From: Desulfobacterales bacterium
Lineage (GTDB): Bacteria; Desulfobacterota; Desulfobacteria; Desulfobacterales; Desulfobacteraceae
NCBI GenBank assembly: GCA_022361535.1
Contig: JAKSAU010000460.1
Coordinates: 1-16,552 of the forward strand
DNA length: 16,552 bases
Direction of reading: 5' to 3'
The notes under the pieces are model-generated. The model saw only the letters and a list, made by a program, of their open reading frames with translations. It searched no databases and was not told the DNA's origin. Below are positions 1 through 6,328 of this stretch, piece after piece. The translations under genes and the position numbers were made by a program. The stretch's first letter is position 1. Every line of letters begins with the position of its first letter.

Positions 1-186
1 AGATCAACTCAAACCAATGTTTCGGTTTCAATTCGGACATTAATATTTCTGATCGTTTCTCAGCTTTCATTATGAATTTGTTTTGAAATCCAACGATTAT
101 AAAATTAAATAATTTGAGATGGAAATGATAATCAACATAATCGGAGATTATCCTGACCATTGCAAGGATTGCAAGTGAAATTGCTT
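1..186. other. AT-rich stretch with no gene seen
   Basis: No convincing reading frame with a ribosome binding site is visible on either strand up to the promoter at 187. The only local structure I see is a weak 5-bp inverted repeat (AAACC/GGTTT, about 11-28) and a short direct repeat ATTGCAAG near 160-175. It is probably the far upstream region of the structured RNA and of the his operon, or the gap behind a gene outside the window. Confidence 0.5.
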
Positions 187-215
187 TTGGTTGGGTGAAG
201 CTAAAGGACTATAAA
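187..215 (+). promoter_or_regulatory. Sigma70-type promoter for the structured RNA
   Basis: TTGGTT at 187-192, a 17-bp spacer and TATAAA at 210-215 (five of six matches to TATAAT). Transcription would start near 222, ten bases before the first base pair of the large closed RNA structure at 232. That spacing is what an independently transcribed small RNA would show. The -35 box matches at only three to four positions, so the call rests mainly on the -10 box and the placement. Confidence 0.5.
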
Positions 216-221
216 TCTGTC

Positions 222-368
222 TGGGTGTTTAGGCCTTGGTGCGGGTGGGCGGTGGAGTGGCGTCAGGCAGGATAGCGTCATGGACAGAAAGGCATGCTGA
301 CTGCCGCTCCTCTTCCGGTCAGGACGACCGGGAGAGGTTTAACGGAAACGCCTACCCGTATCAAGGCC
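222..368 (+). ncRNA. Candidate structured RNA, three-way junction, class unknown
   Basis: A continuous 20-bp closing helix pairs 232-251 with 349-368 (three G-U wobbles, no mismatch). Inside it are two arms. The first pairs 254-266 with 297-310 (13 bp, one bulged T at 302) and caps a 30-nt loop. The second pairs 309-320 with 326-337 (12 bp, one wobble) and caps the pentaloop AGGAC; the two arms compete for bases 309-310. A single-stranded A-rich linker (338-348) completes the junction. GC content rises sharply against the AT-rich flanks. At least five GGA triplets occur, one in the AGGAC pentaloop and two in the large loop, which resembles CsrA/RsmA-sequestering RNAs, but that is only an inference. 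I do not recognise RNase P, SRP, tmRNA, 6S or a common riboswitch core. No classical terminator follows: a T5 run (390-394) lies 21 nt beyond the helix. It could instead be the leader of hisI. Confidence 0.55.
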
Positions 369-448
369 GGGTTAAGATGAAATAATACGTTTTTAATATT
401 GGGATAGTAAGGTATGCGTATGTATATGGGAGATCTTGAATATATAAA

Positions 449-476
449 TTGACTTTTTTCCCCCAACCCATTAAAT
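449..476 (+). promoter_or_regulatory. Probable promoter of the hisI-hisG operon
   Basis: TTGACT at 449-454 (five of six), a 16-bp spacer and TTAAAT at 471-476 (four of six). The predicted start near 483 would leave a leader of about 55 nt before the hisI ATG at 539. The leader has no run of His codons, so a classical his attenuator is not visible. A weak Shine-Dalgarno-like AAAGGA (521-526) stands 12 nt before the ATG. Confidence 0.4.
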
Positions 477-538
477 ATAAAGGTTTTAATATGGATTATC
501 TGAGAAACAGAAATTAGACTAAAGGACTAAAGAATTCC

Positions 539-913
539 ATGCCAGAACTTGATTTTGAGAAAACCGGCGGGTTGATCCCTGCCATTGCCCAGGATGCTGA
601 GACCGGTGAGGTCCTGATGCTGGCCTACATGAACAAAGAGGCCTTTGAGGAGACCTTGTCTTCCGGGACGGCTGTGTACTACAGCCGGTCCAGAAATAAA
701 TTGTGGAAAAAAGGCGAATCTTCCGGCCATGTACAGCATGTCAGAGAGATTCGTGTAGACTGCGACCTTGATACCGTTGTGATCAAGGTGGAGCAGGTGG
801 GCGGTGCTGCTTGTCATAAAGGGTATAAAAGCTGTTTTTTCAGAGTTGTTGAAGGTAATGAATTTAAAATTGTTGAAGAGCGGGTGTTTGACCCGGAAAA
901 GGTTTACAAATAA
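539..913 (+). CDS. hisI: Phosphoribosyl-AMP cyclohydrolase (HisI)
   Basis: Catalyses the hydrolytic opening of the purine ring of phosphoribosyl-AMP, the third step of histidine biosynthesis, in the cytoplasm. The 124 residues cover the whole single-domain family. Visible signatures are [22 protein letters not shown] near the N-terminus, [19 protein letters not shown], the metal-binding DCDLD segment and the C-terminal [12 protein letters not shown] with the zinc-binding cysteines. It is a stand-alone HisI, not fused to HisE. The start at 539 leaves the usual short N-terminal lead; its ribosome binding site (AAAGGA, 12 nt away) is poor. Its stop TAA shares one base with the hisG ATG (TAATG), so translation of hisG is probably coupled. 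Confidence 0.95.
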   Translation: MPELDFEKTGGLIPAIAQDAETGEVLMLAYMNKEAFEETLSSGTAVYYSRSRNKLWKKGESSGHVQHVREIRVDCDLDTVVIKVEQVGGAACHKGYKSCFFRVVEGNEFKIVEERVFDPEKVYK

Positions 914-1788
914 TGGAAAAGATATTGAAACTCGGCATCCCTAAAGGAAGCCTGCAGAATGCTACAATCAACCTGTTCAAAAAATCCGGGTGGAAAATTA
1001 ATGTAGAAGGCAGAAGTTATTTCCCGGATATTGACGATGAAACTATTGAATGCGCCCTTTGCCGTGCACAGGAAATGTCCATTAATGTTGAATCCGGCGT
1101 TATTGATGCCGGTTTAACCGGTCTGGACTGGATTGCTGAGCATGAATCCGATGTTCACGTGGTTTGCGACCTGGTTTACTCCAAGGTTTCTGCCCGGCCG
1201 GCCCGCTGGATCATTGCAGTAGCAAATGATTCCCCCATTAAAACACTGGAAGATCTGGAAGGCAAAACCATTTCAACAGAACTGGTTAAGTTTACCAAAC
1301 GTTTTTTCCAGGACCGTGGTATTAATGTTAATGTGAAGTTTTCCTGGGGAGCCACTGAAGCAAAAATTGTTTCCGGTCTGGCCGACGCCATTGTGGAGAT
1401 CACTGAGACCGAGAGCACCATCAAGGCCCATAACCTCAGGGTGATCCACGAGGTAATGGAAACCAACACACAGCTTATTGCCAATAAAAAGGCATGGGAA
1501 AATCCGGCAAAAAGAGAAAAGATCGAACAGATCGCCATGTTGCTCAAAGCAGCACTTGTTGCTGGCAAGCTCGTAATGCTGAAAATGAATGTGCCTGAAT
1601 CAAAATTGCCGGATATCGTTGAACTTCTGCCCAGTCTCAATGCCCCCACGGTTGCCTCCTTGTATCAATCTGACTGGTTTTCCGTGGAAACGGTTGTGGA
1701 GACCAGTGTAGTAAGGGATCTGATTCCCACGCTGCTCAAGGAAGGGGCTGAAGGTATTATTGAATATGCATTGAATAAGGTGATCTAA
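913..1788 (+). CDS. hisG: ATP phosphoribosyltransferase, long form (HisG)
   Basis: Condenses ATP with PRPP, the first committed and normally feedback-inhibited step of histidine biosynthesis. At 291 residues it is the long form: a two-lobe catalytic part (about 1-210) plus a C-terminal ACT-like regulatory domain (about 215-291). It should therefore be homohexameric, inhibited by histidine, and need no HisZ. Recognisable elements are LGIPKGSLQ at the N-terminus, [10 protein letters not shown] (65-74) and the PRPP-binding segment from GLADAIVE onward (155-169). In that segment the usual TGxT/S turn reads TEST (166-169), placing Glu167 where Gly is normal. It overlaps hisI by one base, and the next gene starts one base after its stop, which fits a polycistronic transcript. 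Confidence 0.93.
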   Translation: MEKILKLGIPKGSLQNATINLFKKSGWKINVEGRSYFPDIDDETIECALCRAQEMSINVESGVIDAGLTGLDWIAEHESDVHVVCDLVYSKVSARPARWIIAVANDSPIKTLEDLEGKTISTELVKFTKRFFQDRGINVNVKFSWGATEAKIVSGLADAIVEITETESTIKAHNLRVIHEVMETNTQLIANKKAWENPAKREKIEQIAMLLKAALVAGKLVMLKMNVPESKLPDIVELLPSLNAPTVASLYQSDWFSVETVVETSVVRDLIPTLLKEGAEGIIEYALNKVI

Positions 1789-1789
1789 A

Positions 1790-2947
1790 ATGACAGTGGC
1801 CAGGAGATGTGAAAAAATAACACCGTTTATCGTCATGGATGTCCTGGAAAAGATTCACAAGATGGAAGCTGACGGGATTGATGTGATTCATATGGAGATC
1901 GGTGAGCCCGACTTCAACGTGCCTGAATGCGTCAATAAGGTTAGCGTGGAGGCATTCTGCCAGAATGAGACCTGTTACACCCACAGCTTAGGCGATTTGC
2001 GTCTGCGTGAAGCCATCAGTGACTATCACAAGCGTACTTACGGTACAAAAATAGACCCGGGGCACATCCTTGTGACCTCGGGAACATCTCCGGCCATGCT
2101 TCTTTTATTCAGTGCCCTTGTTGATCCGGGCGATGAGATTATCATCTCCGATCCGCACTATGCCTGTTATGCCAACTTCATTCACTATGTCCAGGGTGTA
2201 CCTGTAACTGTAAAGGTCTCTGAAGAAGAAGGATTTGTTTATACCCCCGAAGCCATCCGGGAAAAGATCACGCCAAAAACAAAAGCGATTTTTATTAACT
2301 CTCCGTCTAACCCTACCGGCAATGTCATTCCTGAAACACGGATGAAAGAGATTGTTGCCGTGGCTGAAGAACACGGACTTTATATTATCTCTGACGAGAT
2401 TTACCATGGTTTGACCTACGAGGGTAAAGATCATTCCATTTTTGAATTTACTGACCGGGCTTTTGTCCTTAATGGATTTTCAAAACTTTTTGCCATGACA
2501 GGACTTCGTCTGGGATATCTGATTGCACCGCCTGAATTTGTCCGGGCGCTACAGGTTTTGCAGCAAAATTTCTTTATCTGCGCCAACTCTGTTATTCAGC
2601 TGGCCGGAGCCGCAGCCCTGACAGGAGCCCAAAAAGAAACTGACATGATGCGCCAGACGTATAATGAGCGCCGCAAATTTGTAATTAAACGGCTCAAAGA
2701 AATGGGACTTGGCATTACTGTAGAGCCCACAGGCGCTTTTTATGTGTTTGCCAATGCCAAGCATATATCAATGGATTCCTATGGTCTGGCTTTTGATATC
2801 CTTGAAAAAGCACATATCGGCGTAACACCGGGGATTGATTTTGGCGCCAACGGGGAAGGGTACCTGAGGTTCTCTTATGCCAATTCCCTGGAAAATCTAA
2901 AAATCGGTATGGACCGGATGGAAGAATACATTAAGGCATATACATGA
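1790..2947 (+). CDS. PLP-dependent class I/II aminotransferase (aspartate aminotransferase-like)
   Basis: A complete 385-residue fold-type I aminotransferase. Visible marks are EIGEPDF near the N-terminus, SPSNPTG (171-177), DEIYH (202-206), the PLP Schiff-base lysine Lys232 in NGFSKLFAMTGLRLGY, and Arg360 in YLRFSYA, which should hold the substrate alpha-carboxylate. The sequence style is the I-gamma aspartate/aromatic aminotransferase group rather than HisC. Its place directly behind hisG invites the idea of histidinol-phosphate transamination, but I see no HisC-specific pattern, and substrate cannot be read from sequence. The ATG lies one base after the hisG stop, and its own stop overlaps the engB start (ATGA). 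Confidence 0.88.
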   Translation: MTVARRCEKITPFIVMDVLEKIHKMEADGIDVIHMEIGEPDFNVPECVNKVSVEAFCQNETCYTHSLGDLRLREAISDYHKRTYGTKIDPGHILVTSGTSPAMLLLFSALVDPGDEIIISDPHYACYANFIHYVQGVPVTVKVSEEEGFVYTPEAIREKITPKTKAIFINSPSNPTGNVIPETRMKEIVAVAEEHGLYIISDEIYHGLTYEGKDHSIFEFTDRAFVLNGFSKLFAMTGLRLGYLIAPPEFVRALQVLQQNFFICANSVIQLAGAAALTGAQKETDMMRQTYNERRKFVIKRLKEMGLGITVEPTGAFYVFANAKHISMDSYGLAFDILEKAHIGVTPGIDFGANGEGYLRFSYANSLENLKIGMDRMEEYIKAYT

Positions 2948-3549
2948 AAATCCATGGGGTAGAATTTGTTAAAAGTGCGGTTAAGCCCGCCCATTATCCG
3001 GAGTATGATTTCCCCGAAATCGCCTTTGCCGGCAGATCCAATGTAGGGAAATCGTCTTTGATCAATACGTTGATCCAAAGAAAGGGTATGGTTAAGACGA
3101 GTTCACGGCCCGGATGCACACAACTGATCAATTTTTTTCTTGTAAATGATGATTTGTCCTTTGTGGACCTTCCAGGCTATGGGTATGCAAAGGTTTCCAA
3201 AAAAGTTAGGGCGCAATGGCAGCCCATGATGGAAAACTACCTGTCCACCCGGGAAAACCTTTTGGGATTAATCCTGCTTATCGATATTCGAAGAGATGCC
3301 AGAAAAGAAGAATTTGATATGGCAAGCTATCTGGAATCTCAAGGTCTGCCATATCTTGTCGTGCTGACAAAAGCGGATAAATTGTCAAAAACAAAGCAGG
3401 CCAAACGAATGGATGCCATTTGCAGTCAGCTTAACCGGGATAAAAACGGGGTGATCCTTTTTTCTGCCAAAACACGGCAGGGCAGGAAAACCATTCTGGA
3501 TGAGATCAACAACCTTATTGACTGGTATGATGAAGGAGACGACATATGA
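2944..3549 (+). CDS. engB: Ribosome biogenesis GTPase EngB (YsxC/YihA)
   Basis: A TRAFAC-class GTPase required for late assembly of the large ribosomal subunit. The 201 residues match the family. G1 is GRSNVGKSS (30-38), G3 is DLPG followed by YGYA (75-81), G4 is TKAD (142-145) and G5 is SAK (174-176). GCTQ (57-60) is in the G2 position. The N-terminal VEFVKSA and PEIAFAGRSNVGKSS are typical. The gene begins inside the aminotransferase stop (ATGA) and ends inside the era start (ATGA), so all three are likely co-translated. Confidence 0.95.
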   Translation: MKIHGVEFVKSAVKPAHYPEYDFPEIAFAGRSNVGKSSLINTLIQRKGMVKTSSRPGCTQLINFFLVNDDLSFVDLPGYGYAKVSKKVRAQWQPMMENYLSTRENLLGLILLIDIRRDARKEEFDMASYLESQGLPYLVVLTKADKLSKTKQAKRMDAICSQLNRDKNGVILFSAKTRQGRKTILDEINNLIDWYDEGDDI

Positions 3550-4430
3550 CTGAAATCAGCCGGTCCGGCTTTGTAGGGATAATCGGCGCGCCCAATGCCG
3601 GTAAATCCACTTTTCTTAACCAGGTGTTGGGTCAAAAAATATCCATTACGTCCAAAAAACCACAAACCACAAGGGATCGGATTCTGGGGATTGTGAACCG
3701 TCCCCATTCTCAGCTTGTGTTCCTGGACACCCCTGGGATACACAAAAGCACTACCCTGCTGAATCAACGTATTGTAGACCAGGCAATTCAGGCCATGGCT
3801 GATGTGGACCTCATCCTTTTTATGGTGGATACGGCGTCACGGAATTATTCTGCGGAAAAGCTAATCGTCAAGCGCTTTGAAAATGCTGGCAAACCAGTCA
3901 TTTTAGGCCTGAACAAGATTGATTTATCCAAAAAAGCTGCAGTATATGAGCTGGTGGAGGAGTTCAGTGGTCTCTACGATTTTAAGGCCATCGTCCCGGT
4001 GTCTGCTAAAAAGAATGTTCAAGTGGACAATCTGCTTGACGAGATTGAGAAAAATCTACCTGAAGGGCCGCCGCTTTATCCTGAAGAGACCTTCACTGAT
4101 GTATCTGAAAAATTCATGGTCAGTGAAATCGTAAGGGAGAAAGTATTCCGGCTTACGGGTATGGAAATCCCTTATTCTTCAGCCGTTACAGTAGATGCAT
4201 TTGAAGTGGAAAAGAAACTGATTGTCATCCATGCCAGTATTCATCTGGTTCGCAAATCCCAGAAGGGTATTATCATTGGCAAAAAGGGAAGCATGCTGCA
4301 ACGTATTGGATCAAGTGCCCGAAAAGACATAGAACAAATGCTTGGATCCAAAGTTTTGCTTAAGCTTTTTGTTAAGGTGACCAAGGACTGGGTATCAAAT
4401 GAACGTCGCCTCAGTGAATTCGGTTACTAA
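3546..4430 (+). CDS. era: GTPase Era
   Basis: Era binds the 3' end of 16S rRNA and acts in small-subunit assembly and cell-cycle control. The 294-residue protein has both family domains. The GTPase domain (about 1-175) carries G1 GAPNAGKST (14-22), G2 QTTRD (40-44), G3 DTPG (61-64), G4 NKID (123-126) and G5 SAK (153-155). A C-terminal KH RNA-binding domain follows (about 200-290), with the GIIIGKKGSMLQRIG loop (241-255). All motifs are intact. The start overlaps the engB stop by four bases. Two ribosome-assembly GTPases, one per subunit, are therefore produced from one mRNA together with two histidine enzymes. Confidence 0.96.
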   Translation: MTEISRSGFVGIIGAPNAGKSTFLNQVLGQKISITSKKPQTTRDRILGIVNRPHSQLVFLDTPGIHKSTTLLNQRIVDQAIQAMADVDLILFMVDTASRNYSAEKLIVKRFENAGKPVILGLNKIDLSKKAAVYELVEEFSGLYDFKAIVPVSAKKNVQVDNLLDEIEKNLPEGPPLYPEETFTDVSEKFMVSEIVREKVFRLTGMEIPYSSAVTVDAFEVEKKLIVIHASIHLVRKSQKGIIIGKKGSMLQRIGSSARKDIEQMLGSKVLLKLFVKVTKDWVSNERRLSEFGY

Positions 4431-4450
4431 ATTTCTCCGGGGCGAATAAT

Positions 4451-4750
4451 ATGGATCCTTTTTTTACCTTTACTGACGAAGCTGTGTTGAAAAAAGAGCG
4501 CGCCAAGGCCAGGCAGCTTAAAGCAAGCCAGTGGTGGAAGCGAAAAAGGTCGACCGGAATCTGTCACTATTGCCAGGAACAATTCCCGCCTAAAGAGCTA
4601 ACCATGGATCATGTGATCCCCATCGCCCGTGGCGGTAAATCAGAAAAATTTAATCTGGTCCCTTGCTGCAAAGCGTGCAATACCCAGAAGCGACAGATGC
4701 TTCCGGCTGAGTGGGATGCCCACATGGCAAGGCTTCAGGAAAAAAAATAG
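4451..4750 (+). CDS. Small HNH endonuclease-like protein
   Basis: A 99-residue protein carrying one HNH/beta-beta-alpha-metal domain. Zinc-knuckle pairs are C38-x2-C41 and C73-x2-C76. The catalytic strand reads TMDHVIP (Asp53, His54), followed by Asn68 and by Asn77 with Lys80 after the second knuckle. The N-terminal 35 residues are highly basic, which suits nucleic-acid binding. It resembles the small free-standing HNH proteins often found in bacterial chromosomes; whether this one cuts DNA and when is unknown. It starts 20 nt after the era stop, with GGGGCG six bases ahead as a modest ribosome binding site, and is the last gene of the operon. Its stop codon is the first part of the terminator stem. 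Confidence 0.85.
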   Translation: MDPFFTFTDEAVLKKERAKARQLKASQWWKRKRSTGICHYCQEQFPPKELTMDHVIPIARGGKSEKFNLVPCCKACNTQKRQMLPAEWDAHMARLQEKK

Positions 4751-4780
4751 CCTGCCGGACAAGGTGCTGTCCGGCAGGCT
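4749..4780. terminator. Bidirectional intrinsic terminator
   Basis: A perfect 13-bp stem pairs 4749-4761 (AGCCTGCCGGACA) with 4768-4780 around the loop AGGTGC. It is followed by TATTTTGTT on the plus strand and preceded by seven A bases, which become a U-run on the minus strand. It should end the hisI-HNH operon and also the convergent gene at 4818-5579. Confidence 0.9.
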
Positions 4781-4817
4781 TATTTTGTTCAGCCAGTTTA
4801 TTTCTTATTCAGAAAAA

Positions 4818-5579
4818 TTATTTTCTGCTGCAAAGCCTATGAATGGTTTGCGCATGCCATTCGCCACGACCTGAGAAAGTCGGCTGGCCAAGGTCAATAA
4901 GACGCTTGGCAACCTGGTCATAAGTTGCGCCTTCTTCCCTCATGCTATTGATAATATCCATGATTTCATCTCTGGGAAGCAGCTTTGCATTGCCCTGGGG
5001 CTGTGCTTTCGGAGCACTTGCAACCACTTTTCTTCTTTTTCTTACCACAGGCTGTGCTGTTTTTTTCTGTTCTTCTTCAATCTCAGCTTTGAGCAGATCT
5101 TCAACGGTTTCGTCAAGATCATCTTCAGGTTCCTGGGAAGATACATAGTGGTGTTCAAAAGCGGGAGCTTCAGGCATGTTCATGTCAGGAGAGATATTCA
5201 GATGATCCATGATCACTTCAATGGCATCGGCCTGGCGTTGAAGCAGATCTGCTGTTCTTTCCTGTACTGTAATCATGTATTCCTGGTTTTTAACCAGTGT
5301 TTCCACTTGGTTGTTCAAGCTGTCCAGAAGATCGGCCAGCAAAGTGGTGCCCTGGTCCTCAACCGGCATTTGGTTGCCTGCCTGGGGGGGCATCCCGGGG
5401 TTAGCTTGGCGCTTCATCTGTGGGTTTCTAGTATTGGGATTGGGGTATCCACCGCCGCCATAAGAATGAAACCTGGGACCGCTCGAATAGTGGTACGAGT
5501 TATCAAAATTTTTACGCGTTTTAGGTGTGCGTGGTTTTTCAGCCTGGCCATTGCGAAGGCTTTGTAAAAAGTCGTTCAT
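4818..5579 (-). CDS. Uncharacterised protein with coiled coil and resolvase-like C-terminal helices
   Basis: I do not recognise the whole 253-residue protein. Residues 1-75 are basic and low-complexity (Gly, Asn, Pro, Tyr, Arg), likely disordered. Residues 76-128 are predicted helical or coiled coil (LADLLDSLNNQVETLVKNQE). Residues 148-172 are strongly acidic, followed by a basic KRRK patch at 181-184. The last 50 residues resemble the small helical domain at the end of recombinase/resolvase proteins: IMDIINSMREEGATYDQVAKRL, then GQPTFSGRGEWHAQTIHRL, matching the pattern of a repeated 'the next residue is new, any spacing, then W-x-x-x-T-I' helix. No catalytic serine domain is present, so it is not a recombinase. 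A DNA- or RNA-binding adaptor is a guess. The ATG has a strong AAGGGAGGA site upstream. It is convergent with the HNH operon. Confidence 0.75.
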   Translation of the reverse strand: MNDFLQSLRNGQAEKPRTPKTRKNFDNSYHYSSGPRFHSYGGGGYPNPNTRNPQMKRQANPGMPPQAGNQMPVEDQGTTLLADLLDSLNNQVETLVKNQEYMITVQERTADLLQRQADAIEVIMDHLNISPDMNMPEAPAFEHHYVSSQEPEDDLDETVEDLLKAEIEEEQKKTAQPVVRKRRKVVASAPKAQPQGNAKLLPRDEIMDIINSMREEGATYDQVAKRLIDLGQPTFSGRGEWHAQTIHRLCSRK

Positions 5580-5926
5580 TTATTTTGCTTCCTCCCTTAG
5601 GAATGTAACTCTATGCCGCAAGAATAAACGTTAAAGCAAGTCTTTAAGTTTCTATCGTCCCTGATATATGCGAGCAAAAATGGATTTTTTTAACATCATT
5701 CTAACAGAATGCAGGGTATTTATCTATTTTTTCAGGCTGGTTGTCAAGTATTTTTTATGATTTCCAAACCTTGCGAGGTGTTGTGCCTTTTTGTCGAAAC
5801 TGCCCTCCGATGGCCTGTTCCCAAGCCGTATTGAATACTTTAATGTCATATGATACCATGGCATTTGAAAAAAAACCAGCCCACAAGGCAATAGGATATA
5901 AGATTTAAGAAAAGGAAAACAGATAA
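5580..5926. other. Divergent intergenic region between the 253-aa gene and queF
   Basis: About 350 AT-rich bases with promoters pointing both ways expected. The minus-strand promoter is clear (5719-5747). On the plus side only weak candidates exist (for example TTGAAT at 5831 with TACCAT at 5854, or TTGAAA at 5865). I looked for a preQ1 riboswitch ahead of queF and saw none. Confidence 0.4.
5719..5747 (-). promoter_or_regulatory. Promoter of the 253-aa gene
   Basis: On the minus strand, perfect TTGACA at 5747-5742, a 17-bp spacer and GATAAA at 5724-5719 (four of six). The predicted start near 5712 gives an untranslated leader of roughly 130 nt before the ATG at 5579. Confidence 0.5.
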
Positions 5927-6328
5927 ATGGAAAACAAACATTATGACACCCCTTTTTCAGTTGATACACCGGATGTCATAAAAACAGATTTGCTCGAACC
6001 CATTACATATGATTACAAATCAAAGCGCAGCATAGATATTACAATCACCCAGCCTGAATACACCTCTGTCTGTCCGATGACCGGTTTGCCGGACAATGGT
6101 ACCATCATCATCGAATATAGGCCCGACGCCCACTTGATTGAACTTAAATCCCTGAAATATTACCTGATGCAATACAGGAATGTGGGAATGTTCTATGAGC
6201 ATGTCGTCAATAAGATCTTGGATGATTTGGTTTCTGTTTTAAGTCCCCTGAGCATGAAGGTGACCGGTGAATTTACCCCGAGAGGCGGCGTTTCGTCTAA
6301 AGGGACTGCAGAGTATATTAAATCCTAA
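5927..6328 (+). CDS. queF: NADPH-dependent preQ0 reductase (QueF)
   Basis: Reduces the nitrile of 7-cyano-7-deazaguanine to the amine preQ1, the last free-base step before insertion of queuosine precursor into tRNA. At 133 residues it is the short single-domain type I enzyme. The thioimide-forming Cys49 sits in SVCPMTGLPD with the proton donor Asp56. IELKSLKYY (71-79) is the family signature, and YRNVGMFYEH (83-92) supplies the substrate-binding Glu91. The position before that Glu is Tyr90, where the Bacillus-type motif has His. The C-terminal TGEFTPRGGV is conserved. AAAAGGAAAAC stands just ahead of the ATG. It converges with dusB, whose last codons overlap its last 11 bases. Confidence 0.93.
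   Translation: MENKHYDTPFSVDTPDVIKTDLLEPITYDYKSKRSIDITITQPEYTSVCPMTGLPDNGTIIIEYRPDAHLIELKSLKYYLMQYRNVGMFYEHVVNKILDDLVSVLSPLSMKVTGEFTPRGGVSSKGTAEYIKS

Noticed and set aside
232..368. RNase P, SRP, tmRNA, 6S or cobalamin/TPP/FMN riboswitch identity
   Set aside because: None of the conserved cores could be found (no GGAAGG-type SRP loop, no RNase P P4, no riboswitch core motifs). A short ACAGAAAGG string resembles part of RNase P, but the rest does not fit.
278..466. A 62-codon minus-strand reading frame
   Set aside because: It lies across the structured RNA, has no good ribosome binding site and no recognisable protein pattern.
369..538. Histidine attenuator ahead of hisI
   Set aside because: No short leader peptide with a run of His codons and no terminator/antiterminator pair is visible.
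1176..1649. 157-codon frame antisense to hisG, and similar long antisense frames in the FadH-like gene
   Set aside because: They are shadows of strongly coding frames, with no independent start signals.
5840..5926. preQ1 riboswitch upstream of queF
   Set aside because: Neither the short C-rich loop with an A-rich tail of type I nor the larger type II pattern is present.
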